From NCBI RefSeq assembly GCF_022179445.1, contig NZ_BPQU01000013.1, positions 62,001 through 126,000 on the forward strand: a stretch of DNA of 64,000 nt, given 5' to 3'. Of the stretch, positions 1-8,794 are shown piece by piece. The stretch comes from Methylobacterium mesophilicum. Its GTDB lineage: Bacteria > Pseudomonadota > Alphaproteobacteria > Rhizobiales > Beijerinckiaceae. Positions within the stretch are counted from its first letter, which is position 1. Every line of letters begins with the position of its first letter. The notes below the pieces were generated by a model. That model saw nothing but the letters and a program-made list of their open reading frames with translations, was not told the DNA's origin and searched no databases. The translations under genes were made by a program, and so were the position numbers.

Positions 1-950
1 CGACGATCGTGTTCGACCTCAAATGCACCCTGCGGGCGGCGTTCCGGCCGGCCCTGCCGCTGGTGCTCGGCTACAACACGGCCCTGTTCTCGATCTTGTA
101 CCGCCTCACCGGCAAGCGCAGCGTCATGAACATGGACGGGATCGAGTGGAAGCGCGACCGGTGGTCGAAGCTCGCCAAGGCATGGTTCTGGCTGAACGAG
201 CGTCTCGGCAGCCTGTTCTCGACGCATCTGGTCGCGGACCATCCGGAGATCGCCCGCCACCTCGCCCGCAACACCGCGGCGAAGCGGATCACCACGATCG
301 CGTACGGCGCCGACCCGGTGCTGGAGGCGCCGACGACGCCGCTGTCTGCGTTCGGCGTGCGCCCCCGCGATTACGGGCTGCTGATCGCCCGGGTCGTGCC
401 CGAGAACCTCGTGCTCCAGATCGTCCGCGCCTGGAGCGAGATCCGCCCCGGCCTGCCCCTCGTCGTGCTCGGCAAGCTGATGGACTCGGATTCCTACCAC
501 CGCGCCGTGAAGGCCGCGGGCGGCCCGGACGTGATCTTCGCGGGCGCGATCTACGAGGCCGACCGGGTGTCGGCCCTCCGGCTCCATGCCCGCTTCCACA
601 TCCACGGCCACACGGTCGGCGGCACCAATCCGTCCCTGGTCGAGGCCCTCGGCGCCGGCTCGCCGATCCTGGCCCACGACAATCCGTTCAACCGCTGGGT
701 GGCGGGCGACGGCGCCGTGTTCTTCGGCGACGAGACCGAGCTGCGCCGGGGCATCCTGAACCTCGTGCGCGCCGCGCCGAGCCGGCTCGACGCGATGTCG
801 GCGGCCTCCCGCGACCGGCATGCGGACGCGTTCGGCTGGCGTGGCATCGTCGATGCCTACGAAGGCGTGCTCCGCCGCCAGCTCCCGTCCCGGCGCGCCG
901 CCCGCGGAGGCCGGGAAGCCATCCGCCGCCACGAGCACGGGCCGGCCTGA
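1..950 (+). CDS. Glycosyltransferase, DUF1972/GT4 type (5'-truncated by window edge)
   Basis: The frame is open from base 3, so the start lies outside the window and about 315 residues are visible. The segment MNMDGIEWKRDRWSKLAK is typical of the DUF1972 N-terminal domain found in rhamnosyltransferase-like enzymes. The C-terminal half carries HTVGGTNPSLVEALGAGSP, the GT4 nucleotide-sugar binding signature with its conserved glutamate. It probably adds a sugar to a lipid-linked polysaccharide precursor on the cytoplasmic face. Family members are usually near 370-400 residues, so about 60-80 residues are likely missing. It is the first gene of a polysaccharide locus running to 7275. The sugar specificity cannot be read from sequence. 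Confidence 0.8.
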   Translation, partial: TIVFDLKCTLRAAFRPALPLVLGYNTALFSILYRLTGKRSVMNMDGIEWKRDRWSKLAKAWFWLNERLGSLFSTHLVADHPEIARHLARNTAAKRITTIAYGADPVLEAPTTPLSAFGVRPRDYGLLIARVVPENLVLQIVRAWSEIRPGLPLVVLGKLMDSDSYHRAVKAAGGPDVIFAGAIYEADRVSALRLHARFHIHGHTVGGTNPSLVEALGAGSPILAHDNPFNRWVAGDGAVFFGDETELRRGILNLVRAAPSRLDAMSAASRDRHADAFGWRGIVDAYEGVLRRQLPSRRAARGGREAIRRHEHGPA

Positions 951-978
951 CCGGCGGGCCGACGTTGCAGGGTTGGTC

Positions 979-1596
979 CTAAACTGCATCGCCGCCCTCC
1001 GGAACATCGCAGCGGCTGCGGATCTGCCGCTGCGCGACCATCGTCACGGTGCCGGCGGGCACGTCCCGCAGGCTGCACACGCCGATCCCGATCGTCGCCC
1101 CGGCCCCGACCGTGACGGCACCCTGGACGGCCGCGTGGGCGCCGACCACGGCATTGTCGCCGAGGCGCGGCGCGTCCGCGGGGAACGGCGCGCCGGGGAA
1201 GACCCAATCCCGCGGCCCCACGAGCGTCCCGGGAAGCAGCACCAGATCGATCCCCGCGCTGCCGCAGAACACGATGCGGGCCGGGTGGGGCACGAACAGG
1301 CCGGGCCCGATCGGCGAGCCTGGGTGCAGGCTCGCGCCGGTCAGCCGCAACGACAGGTCCGAGACGGCGGCCGCGCATCGCCGCCAGCCGTGTCCGTGGA
1401 TCAGATGCGCCACGCGGTGGAAGATCGCCACCTGCATGGCGGGCAGCGTCAGGTGCATCAGGCGTCGCAGCCGGGAGGTCGGCTTGCCGCCCGTGGTCTG
1501 GCGCAGGACGCGGGCGAAGTCGGCCGACAGCAGCCGGCGCACCTCCGCGTAGCCGGTCGGACCGCGCTGATCGGCGTTCACGAGGGCGCCGGTCAT
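979..1596 (-). CDS. Serine-acetyltransferase-like hexapeptide acyltransferase
   Basis: This 205-residue protein has a helical N-terminal part (to about residue 90) followed by a left-handed beta-helix with hexapeptide repeats such as IGPGLF, VGAHAAV and VGAGATIGIG. The fold matches CysE-like and polysaccharide O-acetyltransferases, which use acetyl-CoA. Its start overlaps the stop of the upstream gene by four bases (ATGA), so the two are translationally coupled. Given the surrounding glycosyltransferases and flippase, O-acetylation of a polysaccharide is more likely than a role in cysteine synthesis. That role is inferred from context only. Confidence 0.7.
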   Translation of the reverse strand: MTGALVNADQRGPTGYAEVRRLLSADFARVLRQTTGGKPTSRLRRLMHLTLPAMQVAIFHRVAHLIHGHGWRRCAAAVSDLSLRLTGASLHPGSPIGPGLFVPHPARIVFCGSAGIDLVLLPGTLVGPRDWVFPGAPFPADAPRLGDNAVVGAHAAVQGAVTVGAGATIGIGVCSLRDVPAGTVTMVAQRQIRSRCDVPEGGDAV

Positions 1597-2207
1597 GCCG
1601 CGGCTCCGCGGCCCGGCAAGGCCCGCCAGGGCTGGGGCATCACCGTCTCCCCGGGTTCGACGTCCTTGAGGATGGTCGTGCGGGGGCCGAGCCGGGCCCG
1701 ATCGCCGATCCGCACCGCGCCGAGCACGATCGCGCCGGCCTCCAGCACCACGCCGTCACCCAGCACCGGCAAGCCGGGGCCGCCGCCGATATCCTGATCG
1801 GGCTCCTTCAACAGGCCGCCGATCGAGGCCTGCACGCCGAAGGCGGCGTCACGCCCGACGGCGCCCGCGATGACCGCGCCGAACGGATACGGGAGGAACA
1901 ATCCCCCGGCGATCCGGCTCGAGGGCGGGATATCGGAGCCGGTCCACCAGCCGTTGACCAGCCACAGCAGCCAGGCCGCCATGCGCCAGCCGCGCTCGTG
2001 GCTATAGCGGGAGAGCCGGTAGAGCCAGACCGCGTGATAGCCCCTGTACAGTCGCGCCGAACCGTGGCCCCGGCGGTGCCAGTGGGCGCGGTCGGCCGCG
2101 AGCGCCGTACGCATCTGCACCCAGCGTTGTCGCCGCCCCTCTGCAGATTTCGTCGCGCCCGCGAGGGGGATCCCTCGGGCGGCGTCAGTCTCGGCGCGCT
2201 CGGACAT
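1593..2207 (-). CDS. Serine O-acetyltransferase-like hexapeptide protein
   Basis: A 204-residue protein starting at the ATG at 2207, chosen because GGAGGA lies just upstream; a longer reading to 2291 has no such site. An N-terminal helical region with LYRGYHAVWLYRLSRY resembles the CysE helical domain. It is followed by beta-helix repeats (IPPSSRIAGGLFLPY, AVRIGDRARLGPRTTIL). It is the first of two coupled acyltransferases transcribed away from the flippase gene. Having two related but diverged acyltransferases side by side suggests two acylation steps on one glycan, or a heteromeric pair. Both ideas are inference. Confidence 0.65.
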   Translation of the reverse strand: MSERAETDAARGIPLAGATKSAEGRRQRWVQMRTALAADRAHWHRRGHGSARLYRGYHAVWLYRLSRYSHERGWRMAAWLLWLVNGWWTGSDIPPSSRIAGGLFLPYPFGAVIAGAVGRDAAFGVQASIGGLLKEPDQDIGGGPGLPVLGDGVVLEAGAIVLGAVRIGDRARLGPRTTILKDVEPGETVMPQPWRALPGRGAAA

Positions 2208-2335
2208 ACGCAGTCCTCCGGTTTCCTCAGACGCTTTATCTCTGCAACCATAAATTGAAGATACGGTTGCAAGCCATACGCACCCTGCCACGATGCAATC
2301 GTAGGTCGCGGTTTTCAGTAAGGCTCCACCGAGAG

Positions 2336-3829
2336 ATGGTCCGCTTGGTAAATCGATTGCGCGGACGTGGCCGCCCGGGCGGCATGCGGTACGGCGCGAA
2401 TCTGCTTGGACAGGCCGCGGGCCGCGGGGTTTACTTGGCCGCCGGCTTCGCCGCCTTCGTGATGGTCGGCCACGGCGTCGGCCCGGCGGCGCTCGGCCGC
2501 TACGGCCTGGCCCTCGCGGTGCTGGCGGTGGCGCTTATTGCGGCCGATTTCGGCACCACGCTGACGTTCGGGGCGCGCCTCGGCGCCGGCGCGCCGGAGA
2601 TGCGGGCGGCGGAGTTCGGTCGCATGATCTCGGCGCGGCTGCTCCTCGGCGGCGCCACCGGATTGCTGCTGCTCTGCGCCCTGCCGCTGCTGCCCGAGGA
2701 GATCCGGCCGGCGCTGGCCCTCGCCGCTCTGCTGATGCCGCTCGCGGCGGCGCGCTTCCAGGATTCCCTGTTCCAGGTCTGCGGGAAGCCGGGCTGGTCG
2801 GTCTGGCCGTCGCTGGCCAACGCCGTGACCTTGGTCGGCGGAACGGCACTCGCGCTCTGGTTGCAGCTCCCCGAGGCGGCCCTGAGCGTCGTCGCGGTGG
2901 CCTCGGGCATCGTCTACGGCGTGGTCGGGTTGCTCCTGGCCGCGAGGCTTCTCCCCTTGCGCCCCGCCTCCCTGGCGCATGGCTGGGCGACGATCCGGGC
3001 CGCGGCCGGCGTGGGGATCTCGAACGCCCTCGGCTCGCTCAACGGCCGCATCAGCTTGATCATGCTGGCGGCGCTGGCGGGAGCGGCCGAACTCGGCCAG
3101 TTCACCGCGGGCTTCCGGTTCTTCGAGCTCGGCGCCGCGGTGGCGATCACCCTGTGCGCGCCACTCGTGCCGGTCTTCGGCCGGGCCGTCGGCGCCCTCA
3201 ATGCCGGCCGCACGCGATCCGGCACCGACCGCCTGCGCGCCAGCGTGCGCCCGGCGCTGATCGTGATCCTGGCGGCCGCGGGGGCCGGAACCGTGGCGGC
3301 CTGCGCGGTCGCCGACCCCCTGGTGCGGTTGATCTTCGGGCCGGATTTCGCTGCGGCGGCGCCGGTCCTGCGGATCGCAGCCGCGATGAGCGCCCTGTTG
3401 ATCACCGCCACAGTGCTGTTCGCCGGCCTCGTTCCCCTCGGCCGGACCGGCTTCGCGGTGCGCGGCAGCGCGGCCGCCTGCGCCACGAACCTGGCCGCGT
3501 GCGCGGTGCTGATTCCCCTCGATCCGCTGCTCGGCGCGGCCTGGGCCGCCCTGCTGGCCGAGGTCGCGATGCTGGCGGTCGTCGCCCACGCCTTCTGGCG
3601 GGAGGCCGGCGCACCGCTGGCGCCCGGCGATGCACCGACCGTGCTGGGCCCCGGCCTCGTCAGCGCCCTCGTCTGGGCCGCCGGCCCGGCAACGCTCGCG
3701 CCGATCACGGTGCCGGCCGCCGCCGGCCTCTCCGCCGCGGTGGCGGCCTGGCTATGCCTGCGCCGCCGCTCCCCCGCCGCCCCGCCCACCGATCCCCTTG
3801 CCCTCTCGATCCCGGAAGCTTCGTCATGA
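2336..3829 (+). CDS. Oligosaccharide flippase (Wzx/MATE-like membrane protein)
   Basis: About 497 residues with a long run of hydrophobic segments (roughly 12-14 membrane helices) and no soluble domain, as in the polysaccharide_synt/Wzx families that move lipid-linked glycan units across the inner membrane. The opening MRYGANLLGQAAGRGVYLAAG is typical of these flippases. I take ATG 2336 as the start; an upstream TTG at 2255 would add 27 basic residues and is less likely. Its stop overlaps the next gene's ATG (ATGA), so the two are coupled. It is divergent from the two acyltransferase genes. Confidence 0.8.
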   Translation: MVRLVNRLRGRGRPGGMRYGANLLGQAAGRGVYLAAGFAAFVMVGHGVGPAALGRYGLALAVLAVALIAADFGTTLTFGARLGAGAPEMRAAEFGRMISARLLLGGATGLLLLCALPLLPEEIRPALALAALLMPLAAARFQDSLFQVCGKPGWSVWPSLANAVTLVGGTALALWLQLPEAALSVVAVASGIVYGVVGLLLAARLLPLRPASLAHGWATIRAAAGVGISNALGSLNGRISLIMLAALAGAAELGQFTAGFRFFELGAAVAITLCAPLVPVFGRAVGALNAGRTRSGTDRLRASVRPALIVILAAAGAGTVAACAVADPLVRLIFGPDFAAAAPVLRIAAAMSALLITATVLFAGLVPLGRTGFAVRGSAAACATNLAACAVLIPLDPLLGAAWAALLAEVAMLAVVAHAFWREAGAPLAPGDAPTVLGPGLVSALVWAAGPATLAPITVPAAAGLSAAVAAWLCLRRRSPAAPPTDPLALSIPEASS

Positions 3830-4767
3830 GCGACGTCCCCGTGCTCTCGGTCATCATCCCGACCTACAACCGCGCCGACACGCTGCGCCTGTGCCTGCGG
3901 GCCTTCGACCGGCAGACCACCGATCGGCCGTTCGAGATCGTCGTCTGCGACGACGGCTCCGCCGACGCCACCGGCACGGTGATCAGCCACGCGGTCGCCA
4001 CCGGGCGCATCCCGGTCGTGCACCTGCGCCAGGAGAATGCCGGCGCCAACGCGGCCCGGAACCGGGCGATCGCGTCGGCCCGGGGCGAGCGCCTCTTGAT
4101 CGTCAACGACGACACGATCCCGGCTCCCAGCCTCGTCGACGCGCATCTCGCAGCCCATGCCAGGCGGGGCGGACGCGAGACCGCGATCCTCGGGCGCATG
4201 ACCATCGACCCGGCCCTGCCGTTCTCGCCGTTCTCCGCCCTGCACCACGACGCGTCGTACGACGCGCTCGCGGGCCGGGTGGAAGTCGGCTGGGACGCCT
4301 TCCTGACCTGCAACGTCAGCGTCGACCGACGGCTGCTCGAAGAGGCGGGAGGCTTCGATCCGCGCCTGACCTGGCACGAGGACATCGAACTCGGCGAGCG
4401 GCTGGCCCGGCGCGGCATGCACCTGTTCTACGAGCCGGAGGCGCTGGCCTATCACCACCATCTCCTGGACGAGACCGCCTACCTGCGCATCGCCGAGCGC
4501 GAGGGGGCGGCCCTGGTGCTGTGGTACCGCAAGCGCCCGGACCTCGCGCCCGACCTCACCCGGCTCGGCCTCGTCGGCCCGCCGCCGCTGGCCGCCGCCC
4601 CGCGCCACCGCGTCGCCGACCTGGCGATGCCGACGGCGCTGCTGCCCGGCTGGCAGATGGCGGCACGCGTCCTCACCCGGATCAACCCCGAGGCCGGCCG
4701 CACGATCTGGCGCCGCCTGTTCCAGCGCCAGAAGCGCCTCGCCATCGCCCGGGCGCTGGCGGCGTGA
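3826..4767 (+). CDS. Glycosyltransferase family 2
   Basis: This 313-residue protein opens with the GT-A fold signature LSVIIPTYNRADTLRLCL, followed by VVCDDGSADAT (first nucleotide-binding aspartates) and LIVNDDTIPAP (DxD-like). Further on, WHEDIELGERLARRG matches the ED motif that supplies the catalytic base. It has no evident membrane segments. It probably transfers one sugar during assembly of the repeat unit exported by the flippase upstream, with which it overlaps by four bases. The donor and acceptor are unknown. Confidence 0.85.
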   Translation: MSDVPVLSVIIPTYNRADTLRLCLRAFDRQTTDRPFEIVVCDDGSADATGTVISHAVATGRIPVVHLRQENAGANAARNRAIASARGERLLIVNDDTIPAPSLVDAHLAAHARRGGRETAILGRMTIDPALPFSPFSALHHDASYDALAGRVEVGWDAFLTCNVSVDRRLLEEAGGFDPRLTWHEDIELGERLARRGMHLFYEPEALAYHHHLLDETAYLRIAEREGAALVLWYRKRPDLAPDLTRLGLVGPPPLAAAPRHRVADLAMPTALLPGWQMAARVLTRINPEAGRTIWRRLFQRQKRLAIARALAA

Positions 4768-4778
4768 GCGGGTCCCGG

Positions 4779-6146
4779 ATGCACGCGCAACACCTCTTCG
4801 TCGCCCTGTTGCTGCCGGCGCTCGCCGCCTGCGGCGCGGCCGATGCGCAATCACAGCAGAACATCCTGGTGGATCCCGCGGGTGGCGCGATGGACAACTA
4901 CCGCACGGTGGCCCGCCTCGCCGACGTGCCGTTCGCGAGTCTCGGCCCCGGATCGCGCGTGCTGGTCCGCGGCGGGAACTACGGCGACGTGGCGGTGATC
5001 GGCGCCCGCGGCAGCGCCGAGGCGCCGGTCACCGTGGCGGCCGTCGCCGGGACCAAGCCTGTCCTGTCGAACTCGGTGGTGTTCGAGAACGCCGCCTACG
5101 TCACGGTCTCCGGCCTGACCGTGCAGGGCGCGGTCAATTCCGGCTTCATCATCCGCCGCGGCTCGCACCACGTGACGGTGGCGGACTCCACGGTGTCGAA
5201 ATCCGGTCTCGGCATCTGGATCGGCGACGGCGCCGGGGCCGGCCACCGCATCACCGGCAACACGCTCTCCGACAACAAGACCCACGGGGTCGCCGTCGAC
5301 GTGATCAACGTGCCGCCGGAGGATCCGAGCTACATCCTGGCCAACACGGTGACCGGCAACGGCATCCACGGGATGGAGATCAACGGGTCGGGCTACGTGG
5401 TCGAGGGCAACCGGGTCTCGGGCAACGGCGTCGGGATGTCGGGCACCTCCGGCATCCACGTCTACGCCAAGGACGCCGCCCAGGACGCGGGCGACCGCAA
5501 CACCATCCGGTACAACATCGTCACCGGCCAGAAGGAAACCACCGGCCAGGACGGCAACGGCATCCAGATCGACCAATGGTGCGACGGCAACACCGTCGCG
5601 TTCAACGTCGCCACCGACAACGACGGCGCCGGCCTCAACCTGTTCGACGCCGGCTCGAACACGGTGGTGAACAACACCGTCACCGGAAACATGCGCGATT
5701 CCGGCGGCAAGCACGTCTACCGCGGCGAGATCGTGCTGGCCTCGGACTACACCAAGTCGATCGATCGCACCGCGGGCAACCGGGTGCTGAACAACATCGC
5801 CTTCGCCACCCGGCCCGGCATCGCGGCCATCGCGGTCGAGGCGACCACCGCCGACAACGGCAACGCGATCGGGCCGAACTTCATCGGCAGCAGCGTCGGG
5901 GCCCCGCTCTATCGCTGGGCCGTCACGGCCACCAGCGACGGGGCGAGCCTGCCTCTGAACGGGCAAGGCCCCGATCTCGCCGGCACACCCGCCTTCCGCG
6001 ACCGCGCGGCCCCGTTCGCGGACGGCCTCGCGCTGACCAAGCCCCCCGCCCGCGCCGGCATCCCGCTCGGCGCGACCCGCGACCTCGCCGGCCACGCCTA
6101 CGCGGCCGGCGAAGCCCCGACCTTCGGCGCCTACAGGAGCCCGTAA
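4779..6146 (+). CDS. Secreted right-handed parallel beta-helix protein (possible polysaccharide lyase or binding protein)
   Basis: A 455-residue protein with an N-terminal signal sequence ending LPALAACGAADAQS; LAAC fits a lipobox, so it could be a lipoprotein, although cleavage after ADA is also possible. The rest is dominated by short repeats of the form ITGNTLSDN, VEGNRVSGN and VVNNTVTGN, the PbH1 coil signature of pectate-lyase-like beta-helices. Such proteins at polysaccharide loci act as lyases, epimerases or glycan-binding factors. No catalytic residues can be assigned by eye. A GTG at 4764 overlapping the previous stop is an alternative start. Confidence 0.75.
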   Translation: MHAQHLFVALLLPALAACGAADAQSQQNILVDPAGGAMDNYRTVARLADVPFASLGPGSRVLVRGGNYGDVAVIGARGSAEAPVTVAAVAGTKPVLSNSVVFENAAYVTVSGLTVQGAVNSGFIIRRGSHHVTVADSTVSKSGLGIWIGDGAGAGHRITGNTLSDNKTHGVAVDVINVPPEDPSYILANTVTGNGIHGMEINGSGYVVEGNRVSGNGVGMSGTSGIHVYAKDAAQDAGDRNTIRYNIVTGQKETTGQDGNGIQIDQWCDGNTVAFNVATDNDGAGLNLFDAGSNTVVNNTVTGNMRDSGGKHVYRGEIVLASDYTKSIDRTAGNRVLNNIAFATRPGIAAIAVEATTADNGNAIGPNFIGSSVGAPLYRWAVTATSDGASLPLNGQGPDLAGTPAFRDRAAPFADGLALTKPPARAGIPLGATRDLAGHAYAAGEAPTFGAYRSP

Positions 6147-6147
6147 C

Positions 6148-7275
6148 ATGTTACGCATCGGCATCGACGCGCACGTGCTCACCGGCAAGCCCCAGGGCAG
6201 CCGCACCTGGCTCGTGAACATCATCGGCCGGGCCGCCGCCCGCCATCCGGACGCGACCTACGTGGTCTATTCCGGCGACCCGGAGGCCTGCGCCCGCCTC
6301 GTCTCGGGCGCCAACATCGAGCACCAGAGGCTGCCGCGGGTGCCGGCGAGCCTGCGCCTGCTCGCGATCTGGCCGTGGCTGGTCTTCCGCGACCGCCTCG
6401 ACACCCTGCTGACCACCTACATCGCCCCGCCGCTGGTGCCGGGCAACCGCCAGGTGGTGGTAGTCCACGACATCCTGTTCGAGACCCATCCCGAGTTCTT
6501 CACGTGGCGGATGCGCTGGCGGAACCGGATCCTCACGCGGCTCTCCGCCCGGCGCGCCAAGCTGGTCCTGACCATCTCCGATTACAGCCGCGACTCCATC
6601 GCGAAGGTCTACGGGATCGACCGCAGCCGGATCGCAGAGGTGCGCTGCGGCTCGACCCCGCCGCGGGCTTCGGCCGAGCGGCATCCGCTCGCGGACGGGC
6701 GCCCGTACCTGCTGATGGTCGGCCGCCTGGAGCCGCGCAAGAACCTCGGCCTGGTGCTCGACGCGTTCGCGCGCCTGCCCCAGGGCGCGGCCCGGCTGAT
6801 CGTGGTCGGCAAGGGCGACGGCGAGCAACCCGAGACCCTCGACCGCCTGACCCGGACCCCGGACGCGGTCCACATCGCCGGCATCGACGACAACGGCCTG
6901 TTCGATCTCTACGGCCGGGCCGCCGCGCTCGTCTTCCCGAGCCGCGGCGAGGGCTGGGGCATCCCGGTGCTCGACAGCCTCGCCCGGGGCACGCCGGTGA
7001 TCGCCTCGAGCCTCACCGCGATCCCGGAGGCGGGGGGCAGCGCGGCGAGCTACTTCGATCCGGACGCCCCGGACCGGGTCGAGCGGCTGGCGGAGCTGAT
7101 GGGCGCCGCGATCGACGGGCGGCTGCCGTTCGACGCGATCGCCGCCCGGGCGCACGCCGCCCGGCACGACTGGGACGGGCCCGCCGCGACCTTCGTCGAC
7201 CTGATGCGCCGGAATTTTCCCGCCCGGACGCCGGCGCGCGATCTCCACGCGCCGGTGCCGCACCTGCGCGGCTGA
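6148..7275 (+). CDS. Glycosyltransferase family 4
   Basis: A 375-residue two-domain GT-B enzyme. The start LRIGIDAHVLTGKPQGSRTW is typical of mannosyltransferase-like GT4 proteins. YLLMVGRLEPRKNLGLVLDA marks the start of the C-terminal donor domain, and FPSRGEGWGIPVLDSLARG carries the conserved E-x7-E region. It starts one base after the preceding stop and ends the left-hand polysaccharide operon, facing the convergent MFS gene seven bases away. It is likely cytoplasmic and uses an NDP-sugar. Confidence 0.85.
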   Translation: MLRIGIDAHVLTGKPQGSRTWLVNIIGRAAARHPDATYVVYSGDPEACARLVSGANIEHQRLPRVPASLRLLAIWPWLVFRDRLDTLLTTYIAPPLVPGNRQVVVVHDILFETHPEFFTWRMRWRNRILTRLSARRAKLVLTISDYSRDSIAKVYGIDRSRIAEVRCGSTPPRASAERHPLADGRPYLLMVGRLEPRKNLGLVLDAFARLPQGAARLIVVGKGDGEQPETLDRLTRTPDAVHIAGIDDNGLFDLYGRAAALVFPSRGEGWGIPVLDSLARGTPVIASSLTAIPEAGGSAASYFDPDAPDRVERLAELMGAAIDGRLPFDAIAARAHAARHDWDGPAATFVDLMRRNFPARTPARDLHAPVPHLRG

Positions 7276-7282
7276 CCTGGGC

Positions 7283-8596
7283 CTAAGCGGCGGGCTTGAG
7301 CCCGCCCACGAAGGTCTCCGCGGGCTCCTCGGCGGCGATCGGGTCCTGGATCAGCGTCCAGTATCCCAGCGCCGCCACGACGGCGATCACCGCGCCGGTG
7401 ATGAAGGCCATGGAGAACTGGCCGGTCCCGCCCACGATGAAGCCGGTGATCATCGGGGCCAGGGCGCCGCCGATGTAGCCGCCGAAATTCTGCATCGCAC
7501 CGAGCGAAGCGTTGGCGTTGGCCGGCGCCGCCACGGAGGCCATCGCCCAGGCGGCCGACGAACTCACGTATACCAGGAACAGCGACGCCGAGATGCACGC
7601 GATGGCGAGCGTGTCGCTCGGCGTCAGCGCCGCCACCACGGTGCAGGCCGCGGTCGCCAGCAGACCCACCACCATCGGGACCTTGCGGCTCCGGATCGGA
7701 TCGACCCCGCGCCGGATCAGGATGTCGACGATCCGGCCGCCGAGGATGCCGCCCAGCACTCCAAACGCGAACGGGATCGCCCCGACGATCCCGGTCTTCT
7801 GCAGGGTGAAGTGGCGCTCGATCTCGAGGTAGCTCGGCAGCCAGGCCGTGTAGAGCCAGGTCATGTAGATGCAGCCGAAATACCCCATGATCATGCCCCA
7901 GCTGGTCCGGTAGCGGAACAGCCGCTTCCACGAGCTCCAGGTGACGCGCCGGTCGGTGTTGGGCGCGTCGCCCTCCTCCAGGAAGGCGCGCTCGGCCGGG
8001 GTGAGGTTCACCTCGGGAGGATTGCGGAACACGAGGTAGACGATTCCGGCGAGCACCAGCCCGACCGCGCCCATGATGATGAACATCGCCCGCCAGCCGA
8101 AGCTCACCATCAGGAAGGTCAGCAGCGGCAGGGCCAGGAAGGTGCCGAGCGAGGACGCGCAGTTCCAGATCCCGGTGGCGGTGCCGCGCTCGCGGATGTT
8201 GAACCAGTCGCGCGAGACCCGGGCGCAGGTCGGGAAATGCGGCGCCTCGCCGAGGCCGAGGACGATGCGCGCGCCGACGAACTGCCAGAACGAGGTCACG
8301 GCCCCACCGAGCATCTGGCCGAGCGACCAGCAGCTCAAGCCGATGGTCAGCGTCAGCCGCGGACCCAGCCGGTCGGCCAGGGCGCCGGCCGGAAGCTGCG
8401 CGAAGGCGTAGGCCCACAGGAATGCAGAGAGCAGCAATCCCATGTCGGGGATCGACAGGCCGAGATCCTGCCGGATCAACGGGTTGGCCACGGCCAGCGT
8501 GGCGCGGTCGACGTAGTTGACCACCCCGGCCGTCACCAGCAGGGCGAGCGAGATCCTCTGGATGCGCTTCACGCGCGGCGTTGCGACTGGAACCAC
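7283..8596 (-). CDS. MFS transporter, anion:cation symporter (ACS) type
   Basis: 437 residues with 12 predicted membrane helices. The early motif NYVDRATLAVANPLIRQDLG and the loop GALADRLGPRLTL (MFS motif A) fit the ACS family, which carries hexuronates, galactonate, phthalate or similar organic anions. The start is a GTG at 8596, supported by a strong purine-rich site (AAGGGGGGAAG) just upstream. It stands alone, with no catabolic gene beside it, so the substrate is not predictable. Confidence 0.85.
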   Translation of the reverse strand: MVPVATPRVKRIQRISLALLVTAGVVNYVDRATLAVANPLIRQDLGLSIPDMGLLLSAFLWAYAFAQLPAGALADRLGPRLTLTIGLSCWSLGQMLGGAVTSFWQFVGARIVLGLGEAPHFPTCARVSRDWFNIRERGTATGIWNCASSLGTFLALPLLTFLMVSFGWRAMFIIMGAVGLVLAGIVYLVFRNPPEVNLTPAERAFLEEGDAPNTDRRVTWSSWKRLFRYRTSWGMIMGYFGCIYMTWLYTAWLPSYLEIERHFTLQKTGIVGAIPFAFGVLGGILGGRIVDILIRRGVDPIRSRKVPMVVGLLATAACTVVAALTPSDTLAIACISASLFLVYVSSSAAWAMASVAAPANANASLGAMQNFGGYIGGALAPMITGFIVGGTGQFSMAFITGAVIAVVAALGYWTLIQDPIAAEEPAETFVGGLKPAA

Positions 8597-8794
8597 TGAC
8601 TTCCCCCCTTTGGCTGACGCGCACTCTTCAGGGTGCTTCGGGTGCGATCGCTGGTCCGCGACTCACGGCGTCCGGCCGATATTCTGCACCGAATGCCGGC
8701 AAGGGGAAGCTGCCGGCTAACAGTGTGGCCCCTCGCGTCGCGGCGCCGGGCGTCGTAGACCGCTCGCACCCGTCACCGACCGAGACCGCCCCGC

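Noticed and set aside
2914..4854. Long minus-strand frame (646 codons) across the flippase and GT2 genes
   Set aside because: It crosses two well-supported genes and shows only Arg/Ala/Pro-rich composition.
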